From Planotetraspora thailandica (GTDB lineage: Bacteria > Actinomycetota > Actinomycetes > Streptosporangiales > Streptosporangiaceae), in contig NZ_BOOR01000060.1 of the NCBI RefSeq assembly GCF_016863335.1, forward strand, positions 1-64,000: 64,000 bases of DNA. The letters are read 5' to 3'. A program made the position numbers and the translations under genes. The notes below the pieces were generated by a model. The model saw only the letters and a list, made by a program, of their open reading frames with translations. It did no database searches and was not told where the DNA came from. Of the stretch, positions 47,524-56,544 are shown piece after piece. Position 1 is the stretch's first letter; each line of letters opens with the position of its first letter.

Positions 47524-47588
47524 CACGGCTTCCTCCCGCCCCCTTAGCGATCTTGACACATTACTGACGCCCTGCGCGCCGATCAGTA

Positions 47589-47617
47589 TTCACAGATTTG
47601 TGAAACTAATGTAGCTT
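47589..47617 (+). promoter_or_regulatory. Leaderless exporter promoter overlapped by a dyad
   Basis: TTCACA -35 (47589-47594) and TAGCTT -10 (47612-47617) with a 17-bp spacer. The -10 box ends 7 nt before the GTG start at 47625, so the mRNA would begin at the start codon. A dyad TTCACA-GATT-TGTGAA (47589-47604) covers the -35 box and is the probable binding site of the divergent regulator. Confidence 0.65.
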
Positions 47618-47624
47618 CTGGTCT

Positions 47625-48521
47625 GTGGAAAACATCATAACCGCGTCGGGTCTCCAAAAGAGCTTCGGCCGGACCCGCGCTCTCGACGGCCTGGACCTGG
47701 AGGTCCGGCGCGGCGAGGTGCACGGTTTCCTCGGCCCGAACGGCTCGGGCAAGACCACCACCATCCGTGTGCTGCTCGGCCTGCTGAAGGCGGACGGCGG
47801 CACGGCACAGCTGTTCGGCCAGGACCCGTGGCACGACACGACCACCCTGCACCGCCGCCTCGCGTACGTCCCCGGTGACGTCACGCTGTGGCCCAACCTG
47901 TCGGGCGGCGAGGTGATCGACCTGCTCGGCCGGTTGCGGGGCGGCCTGGACAAGAAGCGCAGAGACGAGCTGCTGGAGAGGTTCGCCCTCGACCCGAAGA
48001 AGAAGGGCAGGGCCTACTCCAAGGGCAACCGGCAGAAGGTCGGCCTGGTCGCCGCACTCGCCTCCAACGTGGAGCTACTGCTGCTCGATGAGCCGACCTC
48101 CGGCCTCGACCCGCTGATGGAGGAGGTGTTCCGGCAGGTCGTCGCGGAGGAGCAGAAGCGCGACGGCCGCACCGTCCTGCTGTCCAGCCACATCCTGTCC
48201 GAGGTCGAGGCGCTCTGCGACCGGGTCAGCATCATCCGGGGCGGCCGCACTGTCGAGACCGGCACCCTCACCGAGCTGCGGCATCTGACCCGCACCACCA
48301 TCTCCGCCGACCTGGCGAATCCGCCGAACGGCCTGGCGGACCTGCCCGGCGTGCACGACCTGCAGGTCGACGGCTCGCACGTGCGCTTCGAGGTGGACAC
48401 CCGGATGCTGGACTCCGCGCTGCGAGAGCTCACGTCGGCGGGAGTGCGGAGCCTTGTGAGCCAGCCGCCCACGCTGGAGGAGCTGTTCCTTCGCCACTAT
48501 CAGACCGAGGGGACACGGTGA
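47625..48521 (+). CDS. ABC transporter ATPase of an exporter
   Basis: A 298-residue ATPase with Walker [10 protein letters not shown]-loop, an unusual signature [11 protein letters not shown] in place of LSGGQ, Walker [13 protein letters not shown] and H-loop SSH. A C-terminal domain of about 75 residues follows. The gene overlaps the permease gene by 4 nt (GTGA). There is no ribosome site before the GTG, consistent with leaderless translation. Together with the permease it resembles actinobacterial polyketide-antibiotic exporters. Confidence 0.9.
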   Translation: MENIITASGLQKSFGRTRALDGLDLEVRRGEVHGFLGPNGSGKTTTIRVLLGLLKADGGTAQLFGQDPWHDTTTLHRRLAYVPGDVTLWPNLSGGEVIDLLGRLRGGLDKKRRDELLERFALDPKKKGRAYSKGNRQKVGLVAALASNVELLLLDEPTSGLDPLMEEVFRQVVAEEQKRDGRTVLLSSHILSEVEALCDRVSIIRGGRTVETGTLTELRHLTRTTISADLANPPNGLADLPGVHDLQVDGSHVRFEVDTRMLDSALRELTSAGVRSLVSQPPTLEELFLRHYQTEGTR

Positions 48522-50125
48522 ACACGCTCGCCGGCACCGGCGCCCTGATCCGGTTGATCGTGCGGCGGGATCGCATCCTCATGCCGATCTGGGTGCTCTT
48601 CATGGCCGTCATCCCGCTTGCCCTCTTATCGTCGATCAAGGAACTGGTCCCGACGGAGGCAGCCCGGCAGGCGTATGCCGCCGAGTCCTTCGGCAACTCG
48701 ACCTTCGTCATGCTCTACGGGCGGGTGTACGACGCCGGCCTGGGCGGCCTCACCTTCTGGCGTGCGGGCTTCAGCATGCTCGTAGTCGGGCTGATCAGCC
48801 TGCTCATGGTGATCCGGCACACCCGGACCGAGGAAGAGGCCGGCCGCCGCGAGCTCGTGGGGTCGGCGGTGGTCGGCAGGCACGCGGGTCTGGCGGCGGC
48901 GCTCATCGCCACGATCGGCGCCAACCTGGTGCTGGCCGTGCTGGTGGCGCTCGGCCTGATGGGCCAGGATCTGCCGGCCGGCGGCGCGTTCGCCTTCGGC
49001 CTCGCCTGGGCGGCGGCCGGCGCAATGTTCGCCGCGGTCGGGGCGCTCGTCGCCCAGCTCACCGAAGGCGCCGGGGCCGCTCGTGGCATCGGCGTCACGG
49101 TGGCGGCGGTGGCCTTCGTGCTCCGGGCTGTGGGTGACGTGAGCGGTACGGGCGCCGACCCAGCGTGGCCGTCCTGGTTGTCACCGCTCGGCTGGACCGC
49201 ACAGGTCCACGCGTTCCGCGACGAACGCTGGTGGATCTTCGCCCTGGCCGTCGCGTTCGTGGCGGTGCTCACGGCGGTGGCCTTCGTCCTGCAGTCCCGC
49301 CGGGACGTCGCGGCCGGCCTGCTGCCGCCGCGGCTCGGCCCGGCCGAGGCCTCACCCGCCCTCCGTACGCCGCTCGCGCTGGCCTGGCGCCTGCATCGCG
49401 GCACCCTGCTCGCCTGGGCCGCGGGATTCATCGCGCTGGGTGCCATATTCGGCGGCGCCGCGCAGACCACGCAGGACATGCTCGCCGACAACCCGCAATT
49501 GCTGGAGGTCTTCGAGCGCATGGGCGGCACCTCCGCGCTCAGCGACCTCTTCATCGCCGCCACGATGAGCATCACCGCTCTGATCGCGTCCGGCTACGCC
49601 GTCCAGGCGGCGCTGCGCATGCGGACGGAGGAGGCGGGCCTGCGTCTGGAGCCGCTGCTGGCCACAGGGGTGGGCAGGCTGACGTGGGCGGCGAGCCACC
49701 TGGTGTTCGCCCTCCTCGGCCCGACCCTGGTCATGGTGGCCGCCGGACTGACCACCGGCCTCACCTACGGGGCGAGCATCGGCGACGTCGGCGGCCAACT
49801 GCCGCGGGGACTGGCCGCCGCCCTCGTGCAGCTGCCGGCGGTCTGGGTGCTGGCCGGCCTGACCGCCGCGATCTTCGGTCTCCTGCCCCGGCTCGCGCCT
49901 GCGGTGGCCTGGAGCGCGCTCGGCCTGTGCCTGTTCCTCGGCCAGCTCGGCGCGGCCCTTCAACTGAGCCAGGCCGCGCTTGATGTGTCACCGTTCACCC
50001 ACATTCCGCGGGTGCCGGGCGGCGACGTGTCCGCACTGCCGCTCGTGCTGCTGACCGCCATCGCCGCAGCCCTCGTGGTGTTCGGTCTGGCCGCCTTCCG
50101 GCGGCGGGACGTGCCGGTCACCTGA
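48518..50125 (+). CDS. ABC-2 family exporter permease (large, two-module)
   Basis: A 535-residue membrane protein with twelve or so hydrophobic helices in two halves (about 15-250 and 285-530), each opening with an amphipathic R/D-containing segment before helix 1. This fused ABC-2 layout is annotated in actinobacteria as polyketide antibiotic exporter or LnrN-like permease. It is translationally coupled to the ATPase gene. A strong hairpin ends the unit. The substrate is unknown, but the divergent regulator suggests drug or metabolite sensing. Confidence 0.88.
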   Translation: MNTLAGTGALIRLIVRRDRILMPIWVLFMAVIPLALLSSIKELVPTEAARQAYAAESFGNSTFVMLYGRVYDAGLGGLTFWRAGFSMLVVGLISLLMVIRHTRTEEEAGRRELVGSAVVGRHAGLAAALIATIGANLVLAVLVALGLMGQDLPAGGAFAFGLAWAAAGAMFAAVGALVAQLTEGAGAARGIGVTVAAVAFVLRAVGDVSGTGADPAWPSWLSPLGWTAQVHAFRDERWWIFALAVAFVAVLTAVAFVLQSRRDVAAGLLPPRLGPAEASPALRTPLALAWRLHRGTLLAWAAGFIALGAIFGGAAQTTQDMLADNPQLLEVFERMGGTSALSDLFIAATMSITALIASGYAVQAALRMRTEEAGLRLEPLLATGVGRLTWAASHLVFALLGPTLVMVAAGLTTGLTYGASIGDVGGQLPRGLAAALVQLPAVWVLAGLTAAIFGLLPRLAPAVAWSALGLCLFLGQLGAALQLSQAALDVSPFTHIPRVPGGDVSALPLVLLTAIAAALVVFGLAAFRRRDVPVT

Positions 50126-50132
50126 TCGCGGT

Positions 50133-50169
50133 GTCCTCGTGACCGGGTCGTGTGCCCGGCCACGAGGAC
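50133..50169. terminator. Terminator hairpin
   Basis: Two nested stems: outer GTCCTCGTG / CACGAGGAC and inner CCGGG / CCCGG around TCGTGTG, starting 8 nt after the permease stop. Confidence 0.8.
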
Positions 50170-50294
50170 GGCCTCCCGCCTGTATCTACGGCATTCCGGT
50201 CCCGCCTTGGACGTTCCTTGGTTCCCCCGCCCAAATGGTCGAAAAGCTGTTTGCCGAGCCCTTGGTAGCGTGATTTCGCTGAAAGGGGCTTTTG

Positions 50295-50729
50295 GTGTCT
50301 ACTGCTCGATATGTCACGGATCGTCTGTTTGATGCGCTGAACCGCCACGATCTCGACACCGCAGAGCAGTGTTTCGGCCCGGACGCGGTCTACATCAACA
50401 TCGCGGGGATGGCCGAGGGCCACGACCAGATCCGGTCCTTCTACGAGTCCCTGCTCGAGGCGTACCCGGATCTGCACTACAAGTGCTTGACCAGGATGTC
50501 GACCGGTGATCTCACGATGACCGAGTGGACATTCACCGGCACGCACAGGGGAGTCGTCCTGGGGCCCCACGGCGAGCCGATCGAGCCGACCCACCGCAGA
50601 GTCGTGCTCCACGGATGCTCCGCCGGCCAGGTCGAGGACGGCCTGATCGTCAACTACCGCGTCTACTTCAACGAACTGGAGCACTACGGCCAGCTGGGAT
50701 TGTTCCTCCGGGTGAGCGACGCCGCCTGA
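50295..50729 (+). CDS. SnoaL-like (NTF2-fold) protein
   Basis: A 144-residue NTF2-fold protein with the SnoaL pattern: helix DRLFDALNRHDLDTAEQCF, then the DAVYINIAG strand, a GHDQIRSFYESLLEAYPDLH helix and GTHRG/VFN strands. Family members include aldol-condensing polyketide cyclases, hydroxylases and ligand-binding proteins. No polyketide synthase is nearby, so the function is open. GTG 50295 is favoured, with AAAGGGG 6 nt upstream; TTG 50292 is an alternative. Confidence 0.82.
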   Translation: MSTARYVTDRLFDALNRHDLDTAEQCFGPDAVYINIAGMAEGHDQIRSFYESLLEAYPDLHYKCLTRMSTGDLTMTEWTFTGTHRGVVLGPHGEPIEPTHRRVVLHGCSAGQVEDGLIVNYRVYFNELEHYGQLGLFLRVSDAA

Positions 50730-50818
50730 CCCGGGTGCCTGCGTGAGGCTCCGACACGAGCGCCCCCAATGCGGAAGGAGCACGTGAGACACTCTGTGCG
50801 GTCACATAATGGGTTCCG

Positions 50819-52648
50819 ATGTTTACGGACGGTGACCACCAGGTCGATGTGAGTGTTCTCGTGCCCGCGCGCGACTGCCGGGCGCATCTCGACCGGTGCC
50901 TCACCTCTCTGCTCGTCCAGCGCGTCGCCAAGGAGATCATCGTCGTCGACGGAGGCTCCCGCGACGGCACGCGCGAACTGCTCTCGCTCTACGCCGACCA
51001 CCACCCCGGCGTCGTGGTGCCGGTCTACCAGGACGGCTGGGCCGTACCGGCCCGGTTACGCAACCGGGCCCTGGCCGAGGCGAAAGGCCGGTACCTCTTC
51101 TTCTGCGACGGCGGCGACCACCTCGGCCCCGACGCGCTGCGGCGCATGGTGGAGATGGCCGACGCCAACGGGTCCGACGTGGTCCTCGGCAAGATCGTGC
51201 GCTCTCCCGCACGGCCCGGCAGGGCCGCGGGCCACCCCGTCCGCCTCGCCGAGTTCCCCTTCCGCGACGACGCCGCCCACGTCTCCCTTCCCGACGCCTA
51301 CGACAGCCTCTCCTGCGCCAAGCTCTTCCGCCGCGACCTGATCGAACGGCACGGCATCCGGTTCGACGAGGCGCTCCTCGCCGGCGACGACATGTTGTTC
51401 TCGGTGCACGCCTACTGCCACGCGGACGTCGTGTCGGCGGTCGCCGGCCACGACTGCTATCACCTGGTCTCCCGTCACAACGGCGGCGTCCCCATGGCCG
51501 AGGTCGCCGGGCACGACCCGTTGGCCTGGCTCAGGATGATCCGCGCGCCGATCGAGCTGATGGCCGGGCACATTCCGGCCGGGCCCCTGCGCGACCGCCT
51601 GCTGCTGCGCCACCTGCGGGCCGACGTGCTCGCCCTGCTCGGCGCTCCCTTCCTCGCGGCCTGCGACGCCGCACGCGAGAAGATCATCACTGAGGTCGCC
51701 GACATCTGCGCCGAATGGCTGACCGAGGGCGTGCGCGACCTGTTCGACCCCGCAGAACGGCTGCGCGTCGACTCCCTCGACGACCCCGCAAGGCTCGTAC
51801 GGCTGGCCGGCATCGAGACCGCCACGTTGCGCCACCGGCTCGCCGGGCTGGAATGGGCGGGAGGCAGCCTGACGGTCTCGGGAAGCGTCACGCTCGCGGG
51901 CTTCGACGGCGAGGCCGGCCTGGTCCTGAGGGAGCGGGGCTCGTCGGGGGAGCGGCGGGTGCCGGTCACGCGGGTGGCGGATCGGTTCGGCGCCTCGATC
52001 GACGTCGGCGCGCTGCCCTCCGGCGTGTGGGACGTGCACGTCGCCGTCGAATGTGAGGGAGTGCGCAGGATGGCCCGGCTGCGGCCCGAGCGCGACCCCG
52101 TCATGACCGTCCCCGGCCCTCGTTTCACGTCCGGCTCCGTCGTGATGCCCTTCCTGACCCGGTCGCAGGGTTGTCTCGCGCTCGACGTCGGCGGCCATCT
52201 CCTGCGGGTGCCCGGCGACGTACGGCTGGCCCGTGCCGTATGGGTGGGACACCGGCTGCGCGTCGAGGGCCAGGTGTACGTGGGCGGCGCGCCGGGGGCG
52301 AAGGCCGTCCGGCAGCTGGTCTGGCGCGAGCGGGCCTCGGGACGCGAGCGACGCGGTGCGGTGCTGGCGACCGGCTCCAACTCGTTCGCGGCCGTGGTGG
52401 ACGGTTTCGCGGCCGGCACCTGGGACGCCTACCTGGAGCTCGATGTGGGCGGCCCGCCCGTGCGCTTCCCCGTCCGGGTGGACCGGCCGGACGAACTCGG
52501 CCGGTCCGCGCGGTGGTGGTCGGGTCTCAGGCGATGGACCGTCCGTCCGTATGCCACCGCGGTGAACCGCCGTCTCAGCACATCGGTGCATGTTTCCACG
52601 CCGTTCACCCTGCTCGGTTCCGCGATGCGTAAGTTAGGCCCGAGTTAA
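50819..52648 (+). CDS. GT2 family glycosyltransferase with long C-terminal extension
   Basis: A 609-residue protein. Residues about 8-230 are a GT-A fold glycosyltransferase with the opening VSVLVPARD, the acidic EIIVVDGGSRDGT segment, FFCDGGD (the DxD-type metal site) and LAGDDMLFS. Residues about 235-340 are helical. Residues about 340-560 form two similar beta-sandwich modules (each ending WDVHV or WDAYLEL), comparable to the non-catalytic tails of wall-teichoic-acid transferases such as TarP/TarS. The product is probably a cell-wall polymer decoration. The stop is followed at once by the metal-transporter regulatory region. Confidence 0.82.
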   Translation: MFTDGDHQVDVSVLVPARDCRAHLDRCLTSLLVQRVAKEIIVVDGGSRDGTRELLSLYADHHPGVVVPVYQDGWAVPARLRNRALAEAKGRYLFFCDGGDHLGPDALRRMVEMADANGSDVVLGKIVRSPARPGRAAGHPVRLAEFPFRDDAAHVSLPDAYDSLSCAKLFRRDLIERHGIRFDEALLAGDDMLFSVHAYCHADVVSAVAGHDCYHLVSRHNGGVPMAEVAGHDPLAWLRMIRAPIELMAGHIPAGPLRDRLLLRHLRADVLALLGAPFLAACDAAREKIITEVADICAEWLTEGVRDLFDPAERLRVDSLDDPARLVRLAGIETATLRHRLAGLEWAGGSLTVSGSVTLAGFDGEAGLVLRERGSSGERRVPVTRVADRFGASIDVGALPSGVWDVHVAVECEGVRRMARLRPERDPVMTVPGPRFTSGSVVMPFLTRSQGCLALDVGGHLLRVPGDVRLARAVWVGHRLRVEGQVYVGGAPGAKAVRQLVWRERASGRERRGAVLATGSNSFAAVVDGFAAGTWDAYLELDVGGPPVRFPVRVDRPDELGRSARWWSGLRRWTVRPYATAVNRRLSTSVHVSTPFTLLGSAMRKLGPS

Positions 52649-52665
52649 TTGCCAGTTATATGCAA
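52649..52665 (+). promoter_or_regulatory. Nur-box-like dyad (nickel regulator site)
   Basis: TTGCCA-GTTAT-ATGCAA (17 bp) matches the Nur box of Streptomyces, tTGCaa-N5-ttGCAA, with one change in each half-site. It begins at the base after the stop of the GT2 gene and 57 bp before the CbiM start. Nur is the Fur-family nickel uptake repressor, so the transporter may be nickel-repressed. Confidence 0.6.
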
Positions 52666-52669
52666 CTGC

Positions 52670-52720
52670 GACAAGCTCCTCTAAGGTGATGGCGTATTCG
52701 CCATCGTGGAGGGGCTTGTC
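52670..52720 (+). promoter_or_regulatory. Nested hairpin enclosing the cbiM ribosome site
   Basis: An outer 12-bp stem (GACAAGCTCCTC pairing with GAGGGGCTTGTC, one U-G wobble) encloses an inner stem GATGGCG-TATT-CGCCATC. The 3' outer arm contains the GGAGGGG ribosome site and ends one base before the ATG. If transcribed, it would mask translation initiation. Confidence 0.6.
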
Positions 52721-52721
52721 C

Positions 52722-53756
52722 ATGCACGTGCCTGATGGGTTCTTCAACGTCCCCGTGTCCGTTGGAGCCGGTGTGGTCGCGGCCGCCGGCGTCGCGGTCT
52801 GCCTGCGGCGGGCCCGGCAGGAACTGGACGACCGCACCGCCCCGATGGCGGGACTCGTCGCGGCCTTCATCTTCGCCGTCCAGATGCTCAACTTCCCCGT
52901 CGCCGCCGGGACGAGCGGCCATCTGCTGGGAGGCGCCCTGGCAGCGATCCTGGTCGGTCCTTATACGGCCGTCCTGTGTGTGGCCGTGGTGCTGCTCGTA
53001 CAGGGCTTCTTCTTCGCCGACGGCGGGCTCACGGCGCTCGGCGTCAACATCACCCTGATGGCGGTCGTCACCGCCGCCGTGGGCTGGGCCGTCTTCCGGC
53101 TGGTGACCCGCAGCGCGCCGCGCAGCCGTACCGCCGTGGTCGTGGGGTCGTTCCTGGCCGCGCTGATCTCGGTTCCGGCCGCCGCGCTCGCGTTCACCGT
53201 GCTGTTCCGGTTCGGTGGGACCGCGCCGATCGAGGTGTCGTCCGTGGCCGCGGCGATGGGCGGCGTCCATGTGCTGATCGGCCTGGGCGAGGGCCTGATC
53301 ACCGGGCTGACCGTGAGCAGCGTGCTGGCCGTGCGGCCCGACCTGGTGTACGGCGCACGCGGTCTGGCCGCGCCCCTGGTGCTCCGCACGGCGGACGGCG
53401 AGGTCCCAGCCGAGGAGCCCGCCGAGCAGCCCGTCGACGCTCCGAAGCGGAGCTTGCGACCGATCCTGCTCGGTGGGGGACTCGTCGCTCTCGTGCTGGC
53501 CGGATTCGTCTCCTTCTACGCATCGAGCGCACCCGACGGCCTGAACAAGGTGGCCGCCGACAAGGGTTTCAACGCGAACGAGAGGCCCCACGACCTCGAG
53601 ACCGGTCCCCTCGCCGGATACGGCGTCAGCGGAGTCGAAGACGAGCGGCTGTCCGGCGGCCTCGCCGGGATCGCGGGTGTCGGGATCACCGTGCTCGCCG
53701 GCGGTGCGATCTTCTTCACGGTACGGAGGCGGCGTCAGGACAAGGTCGCCGCGTGA
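52722..53756 (+). CDS. cbiM: ECF metal transporter component CbiM/NikM fused to a PDGLE-type domain
   Basis: A 344-residue membrane protein. The N-terminus MHVPDGF is the diagnostic metal-coordinating start of CbiM/NikM substrate-binding subunits, so ATG 52722 is certain and an upstream in-frame ATG is rejected. Seven or so helices (to about 215) are followed by an acidic linker and a PDGLE domain (SSAPDGLNKVAADKGF at about 270, one more helix), the NikN/CbiN-like partner fused in cis. Metal is cobalt or nickel; the Nur-like box upstream favours nickel. CbiQ and CbiO follow. Confidence 0.92.
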   Translation: MHVPDGFFNVPVSVGAGVVAAAGVAVCLRRARQELDDRTAPMAGLVAAFIFAVQMLNFPVAAGTSGHLLGGALAAILVGPYTAVLCVAVVLLVQGFFFADGGLTALGVNITLMAVVTAAVGWAVFRLVTRSAPRSRTAVVVGSFLAALISVPAAALAFTVLFRFGGTAPIEVSSVAAAMGGVHVLIGLGEGLITGLTVSSVLAVRPDLVYGARGLAAPLVLRTADGEVPAEEPAEQPVDAPKRSLRPILLGGGLVALVLAGFVSFYASSAPDGLNKVAADKGFNANERPHDLETGPLAGYGVSGVEDERLSGGLAGIAGVGITVLAGGAIFFTVRRRRQDKVAA

Positions 53757-53808
53757 GCCGGGAAGCCCGGCCTGAAGGCCTGGGAGTACGGAATCGGGGG
53801 AGTCGCGG

Positions 53809-54573
53809 GTGAGCGCGGGTCACCATCACACCCTCTATCTGCCGGGCGACACCCCAATCCACCGTCTGCCGCCGCAGTGCAAGCTGCTCGCGGCCGTGGG
53901 GTTCGCCGTGGCGGTGGTGGCGACCCCGCGGGAGGCCTGGTGGGCCTTCGCGGTCGACGTGCTGCTGCTGGCGGGTGTCGCGGCCGTCGCGCGGGTCCCC
54001 GCCGCCCTCGTTCTGCGCCGCATGGTCATCGAGGTGCCGTTCGTGCTGTTCGCCGTGGCGATCCCGTTCATCGGACTCGGGGAGCGGGTCGAGGTGGCGG
54101 GGGTGTCCCTGAGCGTGGCCGGGCTCTGGGCCGCCTGGAACATCCTGGTCAAGGCCACGCTGGGGGTGGTCGCCTCCATCCTCCTGGCGGCGACCACCGA
54201 GCCGCGCATGATGCTTCTCGGCGCGGAGCGGCTCCGCCTGCCGTCGCTCCTCGTCCAGATCGCCACGTTCATGCTCCGCTACATGGACGTGATCATCGAT
54301 CAGGCGCGGCGCATGCGGATCGCGCGGGAGTCGCGGGGGTTCGTCGCCCGGGACATCCGTCACGCCCCCACCCTGGCCAGGTCGGCGGGCGCCCTGTTCA
54401 TCCGGTCATACGAGAGAGGAGAGCGGGTGCACCTCGCGATGCTCAGCCGCGGGTACACCGGGCAGATGCCGGTGATCCACGAACTGCCGGCCCCTCGGCG
54501 CGACTGGGCCGTGGCCGCCGCCCTGCCCGGTCTCGCGCTGGCGACGGCCGCGCTCGCCTGGAGCCTGGCGTGA
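53809..54573 (+). CDS. cbiQ: ECF transporter transmembrane subunit CbiQ
   Basis: A 254-residue T-component with five hydrophobic helices. The conserved ARRMRIARESRGF segment (about 163-178) contains the A-R-x-x-R-G type motifs that couple to the ATPase, and a second coupling helix with YERGERVHLAMLSRG follows near 205. GTG 53809 has GGGGGAG nearby. It lies 52 bp after cbiM and overlaps the start of cbiO (GTGA). The membrane part of a Co/Ni importer. Confidence 0.92.
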   Translation: MSAGHHHTLYLPGDTPIHRLPPQCKLLAAVGFAVAVVATPREAWWAFAVDVLLLAGVAAVARVPAALVLRRMVIEVPFVLFAVAIPFIGLGERVEVAGVSLSVAGLWAAWNILVKATLGVVASILLAATTEPRMMLLGAERLRLPSLLVQIATFMLRYMDVIIDQARRMRIARESRGFVARDIRHAPTLARSAGALFIRSYERGERVHLAMLSRGYTGQMPVIHELPAPRRDWAVAAALPGLALATAALAWSLA

Positions 54574-55325
54574 AGCCCCAAGGCGCCGTCTCGCTTGAGG
54601 TCCGGCGCCTGGCCTACGCCTATCCGGACGGCACGCAGGCGCTCTTCGGCGTCGATCTCAGCATCGCGCGCGGGGAGCGGGTCGCGCTGCTCGGACCGAA
54701 CGGAGCGGGCAAGACCACCCTGGTCATGCACCTCAACGGCATTCTGACGCCGGGGCACGGTTCGGTGGAGGTGGCGGGGCTGCCCGTCCGAGCGGACACG
54801 CTCAGGGAGATCCGCCGACGGGTCGGCCTGGTCTTCCAGGATCCCGACGACCAGCTGTTCATGCCGACCGTCCGGGAGGACGTCGCCTTCGGCCCGGCCA
54901 ACATGGGTGTGCGGGGTGCGGAGCTGGAGCGCAGGGTGGCCGACGCGCTGGAGCGGGTGGGCATGGCGGGCGTGGCCGACCGGCCGCCGCACCACCTGTC
55001 CTTCGGCCAGCGCAGGCGGGTGGCGGTCGCCACCGTGCTGGCCATGGAGCCGGAGATCCTCGTGCTCGACGAGCCGTCGTCGAACCTCGATCCCGCCTCA
55101 CGCCGTGAACTCGCCCAGATTCTGAAAAATCTGGATGTGACGGTGCTGATGGTCACGCACGATCTTCCGTACGCGCTGGAGTTGTGCGAGCGCTCGCTCA
55201 TCCTGTCCGGGGGTGTGATCGTCGCAGATGGGCCCACCGATAAGCTCCTCGGGGACGGCGATCTGCTCGCCGCGCACCGCCTCGAATTGCCGTACGGCTT
55301 CGCGCCGCCTGCTCACCCACGGTGA
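54570..55325 (+). CDS. cbiO: ECF transporter ATPase CbiO
   Basis: A 251-residue ABC ATPase. The YAYPDGTQALFGV strand, Walker A GPNGAGKT, Q-loop VFQDPDDQLF (typical of ECF ATPases), signature LSFGQRRRVA, and Walker B ILVLDEPSSNLD are all present. It powers CbiMQ-mediated uptake, probably as a homodimer since only one ATPase gene is present. GTG 54570 overlaps the cbiQ stop. Confidence 0.93.
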   Translation: MKPQGAVSLEVRRLAYAYPDGTQALFGVDLSIARGERVALLGPNGAGKTTLVMHLNGILTPGHGSVEVAGLPVRADTLREIRRRVGLVFQDPDDQLFMPTVREDVAFGPANMGVRGAELERRVADALERVGMAGVADRPPHHLSFGQRRRVAVATVLAMEPEILVLDEPSSNLDPASRRELAQILKNLDVTVLMVTHDLPYALELCERSLILSGGVIVADGPTDKLLGDGDLLAAHRLELPYGFAPPAHPR

Positions 55326-55360
55326 TGCGCAAGTAAAGTGGCGCGGAGGAGGTTTCAACG

Positions 55361-55705
55361 ATGAAGCTGCGGCTCGCGCGCCGTTCGCTCTCGGGTGCCG
55401 TCGTCGTGGCGGTTGAAGGCGAGCTCGATCTGTTCACGGCCCCGTTCCTGCGAGATGAGGTGCGTGACGCGATCAAGCAGGACGGTCCCACCTTGGTTCT
55501 CGATCTCGCCGCGTTGTCGTTCATGGACTCCAGCGGGCTGAGCGTGCTGATCGAGGCGTGGCGGCTGGCGGCGAGCGAGGGCGGCGGCGTCTGCCTGGCC
55601 TCACCGCAGGCGCCCGTGGCCCGCATCCTGAGGACCACCGGACTTGACCGACGCATCAAGGTCTACCCCGATGTCGACACCGCGATTTTGCGCCATCCCG
55701 AGTAG
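55361..55705 (+). CDS. Anti-sigma factor antagonist (STAS domain)
   Basis: A 114-residue single STAS domain. The phosphorylatable serine lies in the DSSG motif (residues 56-59) that follows strand LVLDLAALSF. Such proteins bind an anti-sigma kinase when dephosphorylated. No cognate kinase or sigma gene lies nearby; a SpoIIE-type phosphatase at the window end could act in the same partner-switching network. Good GGAGGAGG ribosome site. Confidence 0.92.
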   Translation: MKLRLARRSLSGAVVVAVEGELDLFTAPFLRDEVRDAIKQDGPTLVLDLAALSFMDSSGLSVLIEAWRLAASEGGGVCLASPQAPVARILRTTGLDRRIKVYPDVDTAILRHPE

Positions 55706-55726
55706 AACTTCATTCGGTTCTCGCGT

Positions 55727-55732
55727 TAGGGT
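55727..55732 (+). promoter_or_regulatory. -10 box of a leaderless SDR transcript
   Basis: TAGGGT, 6 nt before the ATG at 55739, with no ribosome site; matches the leaderless pattern of other genes in the window. The -35 element is weak. Confidence 0.5.
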
Positions 55733-55738
55733 CCGCCT

Positions 55739-56518
55739 ATGGACCTTAACGGAGCAGCAGTAATCATCTCGGGCGGTGCCAGCGGCCTCGGCGAGGCCAC
55801 GGCCCGTGAGGTGGCCGGCATCGGCGCGACCGTGGTCATCGCCGATTTGAACGCGGAGCGCGGCAAGGCGCTCGCCGACGAGTTGGGCGGGGTGTTCGCC
55901 CAGACCGACGTCTCCGACGAGGCCTCGGTGCAGGCCGCCGTCGACGCCGCGGTCGCCACCGGCAAGCCCCTGCGCGCGGTGATCAGCAGCGCCGGCATCG
56001 GGTGGGCGTCCAGGACCGTCAACCGTGACGGCTCGCCGCACGACCTCGCCTCCTATCGCAAGGTGATCGACGTCAACCTGATCGGCACGTTCAACCTCAT
56101 GCGCATCGGCGCGGCCGCCATCGCCAAGACCGAGCCGGTCGACGCCGACGGCGCGCGCGGCGTGGTGATCAACACCGCGTCGGTTGCGGGCATCGAGGGC
56201 CAGACCGGCCAGGTGGCCTATTCGGCCTCCAAGGGCGGCATCATCGGCATGACGCTTCCCGCCGCCCGTGACCTCGCGGCGATCGGCGTGCGCGTCCTGA
56301 CCATCGCCCCCGGCATCATCGACACCCCGATCTACGGCACGATCGGCGACAAGAACGCCGAGGAGTTCAAGGCCAAGCTCATCGGGCCGGTGGCCTTCCC
56401 GAAGCGGCTCGGGCGGGCGTCGGAGTTCGGGCACCTCGTCCGCGCGCTGATCGAGAACGACTACATGAACGGCGAGGTCATCCGCTTCGACGGCGGCATC
56501 CGCTTCCAGCCCAAGTAG
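55739..56518 (+). CDS. Short-chain dehydrogenase, 3-hydroxyacyl-CoA dehydrogenase type
   Basis: A 259-residue classical SDR. The cofactor motif GGASGLG at 12-18, the SAGIG segment, catalytic Ser (INTASVAG) and YSASK are present. A TIAPGIIDTPIYG segment and overall sequence resemble 3-hydroxy-2-methylbutyryl-CoA dehydrogenase/HSD10-like enzymes. It would oxidise a 3-hydroxyacyl-CoA with NAD. The crotonase gene 26 bp downstream makes a beta-oxidation or branched-chain degradation pair plausible. Confidence 0.9.
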   Translation: MDLNGAAVIISGGASGLGEATAREVAGIGATVVIADLNAERGKALADELGGVFAQTDVSDEASVQAAVDAAVATGKPLRAVISSAGIGWASRTVNRDGSPHDLASYRKVIDVNLIGTFNLMRIGAAAIAKTEPVDADGARGVVINTASVAGIEGQTGQVAYSASKGGIIGMTLPAARDLAAIGVRVLTIAPGIIDTPIYGTIGDKNAEEFKAKLIGPVAFPKRLGRASEFGHLVRALIENDYMNGEVIRFDGGIRFQPK

Positions 56519-56544
56519 GCCCCCGCCGAGTCCAGGGAGACGTC

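Noticed and set aside
52641-52721. Cobalamin riboswitch before cbiM
   Set aside because: The leader is under 80 nt and lacks a B12-box-like conserved core.
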